NCBI GenBank assembly: GCA_958510825.1
Contig: OY294051.1
Coordinates: 28,693,265 to 28,757,264 of the forward strand
Source of the DNA: Brachypterus glaber
Lineage: Eukaryota > Arthropoda > Insecta > Coleoptera > Kateretidae
DNA length: 64,000 bases
Reading direction: 5' to 3'
The notes under the pieces were generated by a model. The model saw nothing but the letters and a program-made list of their open reading frames with translations. It was not told the origin of the DNA and made no database searches. Positions 1-11,460 of this stretch are shown here, in pieces. Position numbers and translations under genes: made by a program. Each line of letters starts with the position of its first letter. Position 1 is the first letter of the stretch.

Positions 1-1623
1 ATTTATTTTATTTCATCTAATTACCGAAAAATGGGGTGAATAAGAAAGAAAATGAACTTTTGATATCAACAAACTTCTTTACTTTTCAGAGTAGGATTAA
101 GAATTTTCCTTTCAAATAAGAGTGAACCTTTGAACTATGTATTCTAACCCCAATTTTAAATAAGAATCTTGCCAAAAGCTTAATATATATTTTTTATTGC
201 ATGTTCCTATTCACCTCCAGAGGGGGGCGAAAAGGAATATAAATGTTTAAAAATAAATATTTTTATTTAAAAGATTCATGCGGTGAATTAATTAATTAAT
301 ATTAAAGCCCTTTTATACAATAATAATGAATGCCAGGTGATAAAAATAGAAGAATACCCAGTTAGTGTCAAATTTATGTATTTAATTTTTTTTGTCAGAT
401 TATGTAAAAATGTTTTTACATAGGAATCCGAAAAAAAAAATTAAATTTGACATACCAACTGGCTTTCTTTATGCAGGGTCTCATAGTGAACATAAATTAA
501 TATAAACTAGGCTATAAAAAATATCCTAAATTTTTAGGTGATTTTTAAAAGGTGAAAAATGGTTTTAGAGAAATGATAAAAAAGCATATACCGTTTTTGA
601 GTAATCATGAACATATCAGCTGTAAAAAAAATCTAAATTTTTGTTTGCCTTTCAAAAGGTCCATGGTCTTAAGTATTTTTTTTTGTGAATTCATCTAAAT
701 ACTCTTTTAGCTTGATTCTTCTTTTATTTAAGTACTCTGTATGATAATTTTATTATTTTCTATGCTTTTTTTTCTTTTATTCCTATATTCCCATTCACCC
801 CACCTAAACTTAAAATTTACATGGCAAGAGAAAAAAAAATATTTCAGACCTCAAATAGTATAAAAAAGATTATCAGCTGTTGAATAGTTATCTTAATATA
901 ATATGTCTATAAAATATTATTCATAAACGTACTTAATTTTTCAATACGGCCACTTTCAAGCACAAGTTTTAGCACCATTAAAAGTACTGCTATATTCATT
1001 GCATGATAAACATTTGAATTACTGAATAGTGCTAATGAACTAAAGTTGTACTTTAGAATAATTTTAATCTACGGATATTCCTAAATAGGACAAAACAATT
1101 AGGGAGCCTGTGTCCCAGATCCCCGCGACGTCAGTAAGAGGTGTGAAGTCACCTAGGATCCCTAAATTTGGGCACTAGCACCAGAAAATCCAAACTATAT
1201 AATTATTATAATATATATTATAGGAATTATTGTAGACTCGAGATATAATTTATTGTTAGTCAAACTAAATGTAGTGCACCGCTTGCAAAATAGATTAAAA
1301 ATTATCAAAATATTTTGCCAATAACGTTGGCCTATACTTAAAAAAGAAAACTCTTACCAAGATTAGATTTCTCAAAGGCTGAAAGGAAAATAAAAAAACA
1401 CATTGTCCACGTGCAACGCCATTTTGAAATAGACAGTGTTGCCCACAGAACAGAAAAAAATATTTTCTGTGAACTAAATAGTTGAATCAAGTCCTCCAAT
1501 CAAATTACTTGCTCAGGACATTAGATCTACTACAAGCAATTTGATTGGATGGAAGCGATGGCGCGAATTCAAATTGAAAGATATAGACAATTTTTTTCTA
1601 TGAAAATATTAGTAACGAAGAGG

Positions 1624-1778
1624 TTGATAGTAGGTTTGTTTTGGTTCTCAAAAATCGCAGTTCTGAACTGATTCGTAACCGGCGTAGTTGCAACTGGGCA
1701 ATGCTCAGTCGCAACTGCGCCCGTTTCGAACCAGTTCAGAACCAAGATTTTCTAGAAACAAAACGAACCTAATATCAA
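1624..1778. mobile_element. 155-bp palindromic MITE
   Basis: The left arm TTGATAGTAGGTTTGTTTTG pairs with the right arm ending CGAACCTAATATCAA; most of the element forms one hairpin. It has no coding capacity. Confidence 0.7.
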
Positions 1779-2269
1779 CTTGATACTAGGTTTGTTCGTT
1801 TGGACTGCACTTTCTTGCTCTGATATACACTTTACACCCAACAAAATATGTACTGTATTAAATACAAATATTGTTTAATATGTTTAATTTTTAAACATGA
1901 CAAAAAACTGTGCCCAGCAGTAAAGTGGGAACATACTAAAATCTGCAACTGCGTTAATGCAGAGCTCTGCTGCAGACTTGTCTTCAAATACACCAATATT
2001 ACCTGCTTGTTATCAAAAGCACAAAATAAAAGTACTTCTTTTAATATTACAATATAAAATTTATTAAACTTATAAAATTACCTTAAACCAAAGTATAAAA
2101 TTCATTGAAACTCAGTGATAATAGGACTCGTATCAAGACAAAATTGGGGAAGTTAATTTTTTCCAAATGGTGAAACAAAAAAATTTCCAAATACAACCCT
2201 ATATAAAATTTCAGATTCATTCAAATGGATAAAAAATAAAATATTTTTGGCCGATTTGAATTATTTCTA

Positions 2270-2770
2270 TTTGCAGCAAATTATCAATATTAATCCATTT
2301 CAATTAGTTAACCTGTTTTAATTTGCATTTGATATTTAAATTTGTTTCATTTTCATATGCGGATCATCATGTTTTAATTCGTTTCTATTTGCAAATGCGT
2401 TACATATTTTAATTCATTTCTATTCACATATGTGGAACATCATTTTTAATTAGATACTATTGGCAAATGTGTAACATGTTTTAATTCATTTCTATTCTCA
2501 TATGCGGAATATTATTTTTAATTAGATACTATTTGTAAATGCGTATCCAATTTAATTCGTTTCTATTTGCATATGCGGAATATCATTTTTAATTAGGTAC
2601 TATTTGCAAATGCGTAACATGTTTTTTGGGAATTGAAAAGTAATTTGCAATTAGAATTTGCGAATTGATTCGGATTCAAACAGATTAACAATAACATATT
2701 TTTAATCCGTTTTAATTCGCAAATGCGATTCCAAAAACGGATTCAAACAAATTCAGACAGTTAGATTTTA
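2270..2770. repeat. Degenerate ~65-bp tandem repeat
   Basis: Units alternate TTTTAATTCATTTCTATT, CATATGCGGAA and TTTTTAATTAGATACTATT, with a period near 65 bp (for example starts at about 2407 and 2472). It lies just 3' of the GTSF1-like gene. Confidence 0.65.
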
Positions 2771-2892
2771 TTTTTAATCTGTTTGAATCTGAAAGTTTTT
2801 ATAGGCAAGTGCAAAAAAAAAACAGATCAACTACAATGAACATTTCTGACACTGCCCTTAAATCTGGCCCTAGAGTTAATTACAATACAGTA

Positions 2893-3429
2893 CTAATCTT
2901 CATCCCAGTTCTCAAATTCCAGGTTAAACTCCTTGGTTTTATCACAGTGTATTTCTGTTTTAGACTGAACTTCTAAATTATTTTCATAGAAAAGAAACTT
3001 TTTAATTTTTGATGAACAATTTGGTATGTGTTCGATTAATTCTTCTCTTGTTTTGTATCGATGTAGGGCATTGTAAGGACATGCAACACTGTTAGGGTAG
3101 TTCGCCATACATCTAATGATGTGTCTTTGCATTGTGCTCTGGTGCATTACATGTAGGGGGTTCAGTGTACATTTGACCAACGGTTCACACCTGAAAATAA
3201 AATTTATTAAATATCAAGATTAAATGCAACACGTTTTTTTGCTGAATGGCCTTGATAAGCTAAAGGTATATATAGTAATATAGGGCCTTACGATAAGTCA
3301 GTATCAAGGCTTCTGCAAACAGTGTACACTGTAGGGCAGATTTTTTGTTTACATTGTGGCACAGTACATGTTAAAGCTTGTTACTTGTACAATTTAGCTT
3401 AGGTAAATTATGGTTTAAAGTACTTACAT
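2893..3429 (-). CDS. Gtsf1: GTSF1/Asterix-like double CHHC zinc-finger protein
   Basis: Two coding segments are inferred: 3429-3428 (AT) and 3190-2893. The donor GTAAGTA follows 3428 and the acceptor TTTTCAG precedes 3190. Splicing joins AT to G to make the ATG, and an in-frame TAA lies four codons upstream, so this is the only ATG start that works; no ATG precedes the first finger within exon 2. The product has 99 residues. Finger 1 is C8-x5-H14-x9-H24-x3-C28 and finger 2 is C38-x5-H44-x10-H55-x3-C59. The tail is acidic with an aromatic ending (W96-D-E-D). Tandem CHHC fingers plus a Trp-containing acidic tail are the hallmark of GTSF1 (fly Asterix), a PIWI partner in piRNA silencing. It is shorter than the roughly 150-170 residues usual in the family, so it may be a short paralogue. 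The single-finger CHHC proteins (U11-48K, TRM13) fit less well. A possible AATAAA lies at 2768-2774. Confidence 0.8.
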
Positions 3430-4018
3430 GTCAGCAGGTCTTTATTTAAAGAAAAACACGAAGAAAACCAAAAATTTCGCAAACCTTCCTTTTGTATCAG
3501 TATTCTTCTTCTTCTTTTCTTGTTTTGGCGCAGATTACAAAAACCATTTGACAAATTTATAATTATTTGGCGTGGGTTTTATTTTGCAAATTTATTTATT
3601 TAATTAAACGTTATTTTGTTGAATAAACATTTAATAGAATAAATTAATCTGATTAACGATCTGTTCATAAAAAACAGTTGTCATAAGATGCGCAGAATCG
3701 AGTTTTTTTTGACGTTTTCATCCCGCGGTGTTGCCAGTTGGGTCTACATTTTGTCGGTTGAACTACGTTTGGATTGTTTAAAGTGATTTTATTCGGTTTT
3801 GTGTTGTTAATTTGTTAAAAAATGGATTTAGGCGTTTGACTACAAGTCTTGTGTAAGTCATAATTCATTATTTCAATGTTTTAAGGCTCGTATTAAGGTT
3901 TAAGAACACATTGTGGGATAAACATAATGTAAATCTTGTTTGGGTTATCTGCGATAATGGCATCTTGTGGCCGGCCGGTTTTTTTAGTATTCTGTGTTTC
4001 AAATAAAAAATTGTTACG
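3430..4018. promoter_or_regulatory. Head-to-head intergenic region (putative bidirectional promoter)
   Basis: About 590 bp separate the split start of the GTSF1-like gene (-) from the epimerase start (+), so both promoters and 5' UTRs must lie here. On the + strand a plausible 5' UTR intron runs from the GTAAGT donor near 3853 to the TTTTTTTAG acceptor near 3989. No TATA box is obvious. The arrangement is seen; shared regulation is inferred. Confidence 0.45.
3822..3839 (+). promoter_or_regulatory. Possible 5-codon upstream ORF in the epimerase leader
   Basis: ATG-GAT-TTA-GGC-GTT-TGA lies upstream of the putative leader intron of the epimerase gene. If the transcript starts before 3822, this uORF would be in the mRNA. 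The transcript start is unknown. Confidence 0.3.
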
Positions 4019-4852
4019 ATGGCCGCTACAAGCGTTGTATTTCTAGACCGAGGCAATAATACTACATGCACTATAAATTTACACGGTGCTACGGTTGTTT
4101 CGTGGAGGGTTAACAATCAAGAACAATTATTCGTGAGTAAACAAGCTGTTTTCGACGGGAAAAAAGCTATACGCGGAGGAATACCTTTTGTTTTCCCCCA
4201 ATTTGGACCCTGGACCTTTGGACCACAACATGGATTTGCCAGAATTGTGAGATGGAACTTGGAAAAAGCCCCAGAAAGGTTAGCTAGTGGAGATGTTGAA
4301 GCCATATTCAGTATTACAGATTCAGAATTCACCAGGTCTATGTGGAATTTCCAGTTTCATCTAACGTACAGGTTAATATTACGAGAAAAGGAATTGCATT
4401 TTAATATAGCTGTATTTAACCCAAGTAAAGACTTGACGTTCAGTTTTAACATGTTACTTCATACATACTTTAAAGCCCCAGATGTCCGTCGTTGCCAGAT
4501 AACAGGGCTTCAAGGTTGTACATTCATCGATAAGACTAGAGAGGGTGCTGTTTTTCAGGAACCTAGGGATGTGGTTACAATATCAGAATGGACTGATAGG
4601 ATTTATCAAAACACACCACAAGAACATATAATAACAAATGTAGTGTCTGGGAGGAAAATGAGGATTCAGAAGTACAATTTTCCTGATACTGTGGTTTGGA
4701 ATCCTTGGTGTGATCAGGCCAAGGAGATGTCAGATTTTGGAGATGATGAGTACCCTAACATGATTTGTGTTGAATCAGGCCATGTTTCAAGCCCTGTGAT
4801 ACTCTTGCCAAGAACTGCATTTGAAGCCAGTCAGATTTTGCAAGTGATGTAG
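4019..4852 (+). CDS. Glucose-6-phosphate 1-epimerase (aldose-1-epimerase superfamily)
   Basis: Single-exon ORF of 277 residues. Family members interconvert the alpha and beta anomers of glucose 6-phosphate in the cytosol; no signal peptide is visible here. Diagnostic segments in order are I51-RGGIPFVFPQFG, which carries R52; QHGFAR with H71 and R75; LLHTYF with the conserved H149; EWTDRIY near 190-196; VVWNPW at 225-230; and CVESG with E252, the likely catalytic acid/base paired with H149. The length and spread of motifs match complete eukaryotic members (about 270-310 residues). The ATG is the first in frame and follows an AT-rich leader. An AATAAA at 4971-4976 is a reasonable poly(A) signal. 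Lack of coding introns could be ancestral or could mark a retrocopy; the reading frame is fully open, so it is probably functional. It is divergently paired with the GTSF1-like gene. Confidence 0.92.
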   Translation: MAATSVVFLDRGNNTTCTINLHGATVVSWRVNNQEQLFVSKQAVFDGKKAIRGGIPFVFPQFGPWTFGPQHGFARIVRWNLEKAPERLASGDVEAIFSITDSEFTRSMWNFQFHLTYRLILREKELHFNIAVFNPSKDLTFSFNMLLHTYFKAPDVRRCQITGLQGCTFIDKTREGAVFQEPRDVVTISEWTDRIYQNTPQEHIITNVVSGRKMRIQKYNFPDTVVWNPWCDQAKEMSDFGDDEYPNMICVESGHVSSPVILLPRTAFEASQILQVM

Positions 4853-5032
4853 TTTGTGCCATAACTATTTTTTTTTGGCAAGATATAAGTGGAAGTTATT
4901 AAGGCTTTTTTAATTTTTTGAAAACATTGACACCTCCAATAATTTTGAAATATCATTTTAACTTAAGTGCAATAAACTGCTATGTACATTGGTTATACAA
5001 TGAACATATTTGTAATTATTATTACATTACAT

Positions 5033-5287
5033 GTTTGTTTAACCTCGTACTATTCTACTTAATTAAGCATCCCCTAAGTCCAGGACTTGTGTGGGCTAGT
5101 AGTAGAGGGAACCACCGGCTTATACTGACTTTCGAACCAGTTTCTAGGGAGTGTCCGTTTCACTTATCGCCTCCACCAAATTTCAATTATTAATTAACTG
5201 AAAAAGGCAAATCGGCGCCAGTGAGAATCGAACTCACGATAGTAGACTTGCTATGCATACGCGCTAGCCACTACGCTATGCCTCCCA
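5033..5287 (-). mobile_element. tRNA-derived SINE, copy 1
   Basis: Read on the minus strand, a tRNA-like head (5287-5215) has an A box (TAGCGTAGTGG) and a B box (GAGTTCGATTC) inside a perfect 5-bp T-arm. The acceptor ends do not pair, so it is not a functional tRNA. A body of about 180 bp follows, shared with the copy at 39043-39303. It lies just downstream of the epimerase gene. Confidence 0.85.
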
Positions 5288-5468
5288 ATCATAAATTAAG
5301 TTATTAGACAATTTGCAGAAAAGTAGCAATTGTTTAGTAACTGCTACTTAAAAAGTTAGGGGAATATGTATTTCTTTCTCCTTTTAACTTGTCAATTAAA
5401 CAGAGAAAAATATACATACCTTTTGGTAACTCACTCCAAATCATATATTACCTTGTTTAGTGAGGGTG

Positions 5469-5672
5469 TTCTATAATGTCCACAAAAAGGTAACTTAATT
5501 TTTCTAGAAAATTTGGCCACAATGGAGATCTTTACAACTAGAACTATGAAACAAAAGATGGTAGATGGTAGAACTTTTGTCCCTGTTTAATCTAACGGGA
5601 GAAATCGCCATTGTGACTACCTGGTTTCTAGCTGGACGCAATATTTTGTACCTTTTGTGGTTATTATAGAAA
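5469..5672. mobile_element. ~200-bp MITE with imperfect inverted arms
   Basis: It starts TTCTATAATGTCCACAAAAAGG and ends CCTTTTGTGGTTATTATAGAA. Its interior (AATGGAGATCTTTACAACTAG to AACGGGAGAAATC) is shared with the larger element at 38600-39017. Confidence 0.65.
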
Positions 5673-6017
5673 AATACTGAACTTAAAACTTCTCAAAATT
5701 CTTGTCTTAACGATGCCTTTGCAATTGTGTGTGTGTTCAAAATGAAAGCAATAGATTAGTTATTAATTAGAAAAATAAGTAAAAAATAATATTAGGTTAC
5801 CTAATTTAGGTACATTATGATTTATAATTCTAGGTACTTTTTGAGATAGTCCTTTAAGATTTAATAATATTCAAAATAATTTATGCATGGCATTTAAAAT
5901 TTTAATTTTGTACTGTAAAAGGTTTACAACACATTTAGAGGTCATAGAGGTTAAAAAAGTTATTTATTATCTTTTAAAAAAATTGATAACAAATGAATAA
6001 CTAAACTACATAAGTAT

Positions 6018-7108
6018 TATACATGTCAAAAGTTTGACCCCCCCCCCTTTAACTTTTAAACTGCTTAAAATATCAACTTGAAATGTCCTAGCCCAATATA
6101 TTTTTTGGAATATATTTTATATTTTAAGGGGGCACAATGGAGGCAAGTGGGATTTTTTTAATGGAAAGTGGTTGGTATGAACGTTATAAAGGTCATAAAA
6201 TTCTACATTTGACCATATCTTTTATTTTTTTTTTAACATTTTTTGGAGGGAGTTAAAAGTGCTAAAAATAGAAATTTTTGTCAAAATTTCTATTACTTTT
6301 TTTGAGACTTTTGTAGTCATTTATTTTATAACACAATAACGTAAATTAGGTTTACTTTTAAACTAAATTTAAATGAGATTAAAAAAAAGGAAAATCAAAT
6401 TTTTTAGCCTAAAAAATAAAAATTATTGAACACCTTCAAACAAATAAAAAAGAATAAAAATCATTTGGTCAAATAAAGAATTTAATGAGCTTTAAAATGA
6501 TGTAAAATACGACCCCCTTTCCATTTAAATTTTTGTTCTGCCTTGCCCCTGCCACCATTGTGCCCCCTAAAAATATCAAATATATAAAAACAAATTATTT
6601 TTAAAATTTGAAGGTAAAAAGGCCCCTTAACCCTTTAGGTGTCTTTGGGATACTATCTTCCCACCGACTTTATATTCCTTCCAAAGCTGTGTCCAGCAAT
6701 GAAATCTATTCCCTTAATTATTTTAAATTATTAGTATACTGCTGATATCTGTTAAAGACTGGGACATACGCATGCCACTAATTCGGTAATAGGTGGGAAG
6801 ATATTATCCCAATGGTCCACAAAAAACACTAACTTTACGTACCTGAGTCATAACATGAAAAAAGTAGTTTTTTTTTGTAATTCAACTAATATATATGTAT
6901 ATTTACTTTATTAACTTAGCCTTTCAAAAATATGGTTTATTTCATATTTAACAAAGAATGCCAAAAAAGTTATTGAAAAGCCATTTTGTTCTAAAAATAC
7001 CCATTTTAATAAAACGCAATTTTTAAAATTAGCCTAACATTACGCCCTACCTCTTACCCCTTAGTGTCAAGCAGTTCAAATGTTAAAGGGGCGGACTTTA
7101 GACAGGCA
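6018..7108. mobile_element. Old palindromic element related to 10215-10931, with nested insertion
   Basis: Inverted arms carry the same blocks as the 10215 element (C-rich end, TTAACTTTTAAAC, ATATTTTATATTTTAAGGGGGC). The right terminus resembles CAGTGC at 7100-7108. A second MITE (6645-6812) is inserted in the right arm. Confidence 0.5.
6645..6812. mobile_element. 168-bp MITE nested in an older element
   Basis: TIRs TTGGGATACTATCTTCCCACC and GGTGGGAAGATATTATCCCAA are nearly perfect. It is non-coding. Confidence 0.65.
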
Positions 7109-7607
7109 CTGTATAAGTTACATAGCTAAATCATATTTACTTAATACATGTAGTCATTTATTTATCAAATAACAAAAAGCTGGATTTTATATTTTTATTC
7201 CCTTGTTTGTAAAAAAATTGCATGCAACTCGTGCGAAATTGTACTTTACTCTCATTTGAAATTGTTGTTCTTAAAAGGACTGTTTATTTAGAAGGGTTCT
7301 AGATAGTATACTTATGTAAAGCTCTAAATGAGGCTGCTAGTAAAAAAAATGTGTATTATCTGTTGGTTTAAAAATAGATTAGTTTTGCCAAATGAAACGT
7401 CTATATGACACAAAAATTGATTAAATCGATTTGAATTGGATTTTATAAAATTGATATATAATTTAAATAAAAGATACATGATGTATACTACGAAAAATGT
7501 ATTTTATTTACTTTTTGAAACTTATTTTGCACAAAGACTACGATGGTATAATTATTTAACTATTAAATAGTTTAATTGAAATTTAAAGAATTGTATATAA
7601 CTTCTAT

Positions 7608-8788
7608 TATACACGGTGTATTTGAAATAGCTTCGGAAAGTTTAACAGATGATTCTACATCATAAAATATGACAAAAATTTCCTATAAACATATGTCTAA
7701 AAATGCGTCATAAGGGAGCTACGCCCCTTTGAAAGTGGCTAAAAAAGTCGGTTTTTATTTAATAACTCAGGAACCCTTCGAGATATATCAACGAGGTTTT
7801 GCACGTCTACTAATCCTACCAAGGCCCGTTTTTGTGTGTTATTTTCATGTATTTATTTCAACCAAGGGTGTGCGAAACGAGGGGGGCTTATCAGTTTTTT
7901 GTCCCAAACTTTTTTCTGTTTAACTTTTTTGAAATTTTATTTTTGAAATATGATTCCTCAGGTCAAAATACGTAAAAAAGGTACTCTTGTTGTAATACTG
8001 TAGGATTAACCGTTTTCGAAAAAATTCATTTGAAGGTGAAATTTCACGGTTCGAGGACGAAAAATTAAATACTAAAATGTTGAAAACCAAAATTTTAATG
8101 ATGCAGGGCGAATGTACATTAAAAACTAAGAAAAAAACCTCATATACAGGTACTTTCAAAAATCAATCCTAATGGAGCTATGGTCTCCTAAATATGCACC
8201 ATTTTTAAAGGGCCATGGTAGCTTTAAAAGCGTTTTTTTGACCTACATGTATTGAAACTTTTTTTCTTAGTTTTTGATGTAGAATAACACTGCATCATTA
8301 AAATTTTGGTTTTCGATATTTTAGTATTTAATTTTTCGTCCTCGAACCGTGGAATTTCACCTTCAAATGATTTTTTCTCGAAAATGGTTAATCCTACAGT
8401 ATTACAACAAGAGTACCTTTTTTATGTATTTTGACCTGAGGAATTATATTTCAAAAATAAAATTGCAAAAAAGTTACACAGAAAAAAGTTTGGGACAAAA
8501 ATCTGATAAGGCCCCCCCGTTTCGCACACCCCTGGTTTAAATAAGTACGTGAAATGACATACAAAGATGGGCCTTATTAGGAATTATTCACGTGCAAAAC
8601 CTCGTTAATATATCTCAAAGGGTTCCTGAGTTATTAAATAAAAAACGATTTTTTTAGCCAATTTCAAAAGGGCGTAGCTCCCTTATGACGCATTTTTAGA
8701 CATATGTTTATAGGAACTTTTTGTCATATTTTATCATGTAAAATCACCTGTTAAAATTTCCGATGCTATTTCAAATACACCCTGTATA
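7608..8788. mobile_element. ~1.2-kb fold-back element
   Basis: The termini TACACGGTGTATTTGAAATAG and CTATTTCAAATACACCCTGTA are the ends of arms about 500 bp long that are complementary over most of their length. ORFs inside (7729-7923, 7920-8159, 8349-8540) are reflections of each other and not genes. A related half element lies at 15810-16350. Confidence 0.8.
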
Positions 8789-8798
8789 CCTATATTTT

Positions 8799-9027
8799 AT
8801 AAAGCTGAAGTTTGCAACGTTTTTTTGCAACGAAAATTCAAATAGTATATTAAAGTACTAGTTTCATAACATTACGTTTTTAGCGCACGAGTACAAGTTA
8901 AGAAAACAAGCCACCTGCGGCGAGTTTTCTAAAGTACTAGTGCGCTAAAAACGTGTTATGGAATAAGTGCTTTAATATACTATTTATATTTTCGATGCAA
9001 AAAAACGTTGCAAACTTCAGCTTTATT
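8799..9027. mobile_element. 229-bp palindromic MITE
   Basis: It starts AAAGCTGAAGTTTGCAACG and ends CGTTGCAAACTTCAGCTTT, with an inner palindrome around the GCACGAG...GCGCTAAAAACG motifs. A partial relative is at 40620-40735. Confidence 0.75.
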
Positions 9028-10214
9028 ATATTTTTTGGCCCCGTATAAACGAAACTTTGGTAGGTACAGTTCCACCACACTTACTCTCTCGCGAAAAAGT
9101 TATAAGATTTTATAGTATTAACAGCGCCTGCGCTAGAATAGTATTATACGGTAGTTTAGAATTTTCCAAAATTTTCAAAAATCGTCCTAGAAAAACAAAT
9201 CTTGGATATAAATTTGTTTTAATGCCCGTCCGTCCGTCTGATGTCACGATTTTTGTAAATACGATAACTCAAGAACGAATAATCTGATCGACTTGAAATT
9301 TTCAGGAAAATTCAAGTTCTATTAGGGGAAAATCCCTCTTGTTTTTGAAAGTAATCTCCCCAAAAACAAAAAGTTAGGGGGGTTAAACTTTTAAAAAAGT
9401 AGAAAGAAGGTGAAAGAAAATTCCTATTAACGTAACTTTTTTAGGAAAAATTACTTTTATTATAAGGATCAATTCTACCAATTTTGAAAGTGATCCCCCC
9501 AAAGACAAAAAAGTTATGGGGGGTTAAACATTTAAAAAAAAAAAACCTAGGAAAAGAATAACATTTTTCAAAAAAATTTCGTTTTTGGAAAAAAAGAAGT
9601 TAAAAAAATTGAAAATAAAAGTTAAAAAAAATTAAAAATAAAAAAAATTGAAAAATTTTTTTTTTCAATTTTTTTTCGTTATTTGCAAAGAAAATGAAAA
9701 AAGAATGTTTTTTTAATCTTTTTTTTTTATTTATTATGTATGTATTTGGGAAAATTCAATATACCATTTACTGTGAATAGTACATAATGGCACGCGTAAC
9801 ATTGCATATCTTCACGGCTTGTTTTTATATATTAGTCTGCATTTATTTTCCGTGTTTATAAAAAAGGAACCCTCATATGTAAATTTTAAGACGCCTTCGC
9901 CAAAATTGCAAAATATCCCAATTAATAAAATTTTCGAACTATTAAAAGTTTGTCTAAAAAAAATGGTCCTCACGTCTGAGAAAGCAAAAATTTTGATGAC
10001 TAAAAAGCTTATGTACGTAACGGCGGAAATATAACTCTTGCCTCACGATATGTGGAAAATATAATTTTCGCAATACAGTCTCCTGTAACTACTTGTTTTT
10101 TAAAAATCGTTTTGGAAAATCGAAACTCAATACCTACTATTGAGTAGGGTGGAACGAAAAAATTTTTTTCGGCTAATCATATAGCACTATGTACCTAATG
10201 TTGCCTTTATTATA

Positions 10215-10931
10215 CAGTGCGGTCCAAAAGTCACCCCCCCTTTTAACTTTTGAACGAGTTGAGATATCGACTTCAAATTTAGAACTCTTAAATTAGACAA
10301 CTTAAACTATCTTTTAGCATATATTTGATATTTTCAGCTCTTAAAATGTGAGCAGGGGGGCATGGGGTGACATTTTTTTAAATGGAAAGGGGGGTCGTGT
10401 GATACATCATTTTAATAAAATTCTCTATTTAAACTAACATTTTTAAATTTTTTAAAAATGTTTTTTAATTGATTTTTCAATTTTTTGTGCTAAAACATTC
10501 GTTTTTTTAAGTTTTTTTTTATAAATTTTTATTTGTGAACTAAAATTAGTTTAAAAGTATAATTAACATTTTTTTATGATGAAATTAGGCATTTTTAAAA
10601 AATTATTTGTTTTTTTAGAGGAATTTTGACATTAATACCCATTTTCAACCCCATTTTAAAACCAAAAAATGTTTTTTTTTTTAATTTAAAAATATGGAGT
10701 TAAATGGAGAATTTTATAAGCTTTAAAATGATGTATTACACGACTCCCTTTCCATTAAAAAAAAAAATGTGCTCCCATGCCCTCCTGCGCACATTTTAAG
10801 AGCTGAAAGTATTAAATATATGCTAAAAGATAGTTTAAGTTGTCTTATTTAAAAGTTCCAAATTTGAAGTCGATATTTCAAAAGGTTCAAAAGTTAAGAG
10901 GGTGGGGGGGGGTGACTTTTGGACCGCTCTG
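10215..10931. mobile_element. 717-bp TA-flanked palindromic element
   Basis: TA flanks; left end CAGTGCGGTCCAAAAGTCAC, right end GTGACTTTTGGACCGCTCTG. The arms are about 250 bp around an A/T-rich centre. Non-coding. Confidence 0.8.
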
Positions 10932-11460
10932 TAGAACATAACCAGTATTTTTTTTCATTTTTTTTGGAAGTCGTTTTGATTTCCCACGGGGGCCTTGAAA
11001 TTAATCAAAATTTAAGAAATTTTAAATTTTGTTGAATGAACCAATATTAATACCAATTTGAAAATAGCATTATAGGGGTTTTTGAGGTTGCTGAAATCGA
11101 ATCTGATAATAAAAAAATTCTAAAATGGTAATTGTGACAAGTGATAGATAAATTAGCCGTTCAGCAGTTTGCTAGCAAAACTTATCATTTGATGACTTTT
11201 GATTAGTTTTGCTGTTTTCATTGAACGCAGCCAAACTTTACCGAAAACCTGCCAACTCCTTGATGGAGATTTTTCTCAAAGGCAGAAAACCTGATACCTT
11301 CTTTTTAATTAAATAAAAATCAATCCAAATTATTTTTTTATAGTTGACAGTTGTTAAAATCTCCAAAACACGCTAATAAAGAAACGGGATTTTTTATTTT
11401 GTTCGATTTTGTTGTACAATAATTATAGAAATAAAGGTTTTTTCGTCTCCTGTAAAGTTT

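Noticed and set aside
1848..2057. 69-codon Cys-rich ORF
   Set aside because: Cysteines show no spacing pattern, there is no signal peptide and no recognisable family; left unannotated.
5215..5287. Possible tRNA gene on the minus strand
   Set aside because: A and B boxes and a T-arm are present, but the acceptor strands do not pair and the sequence continues into a SINE body shared with another locus.
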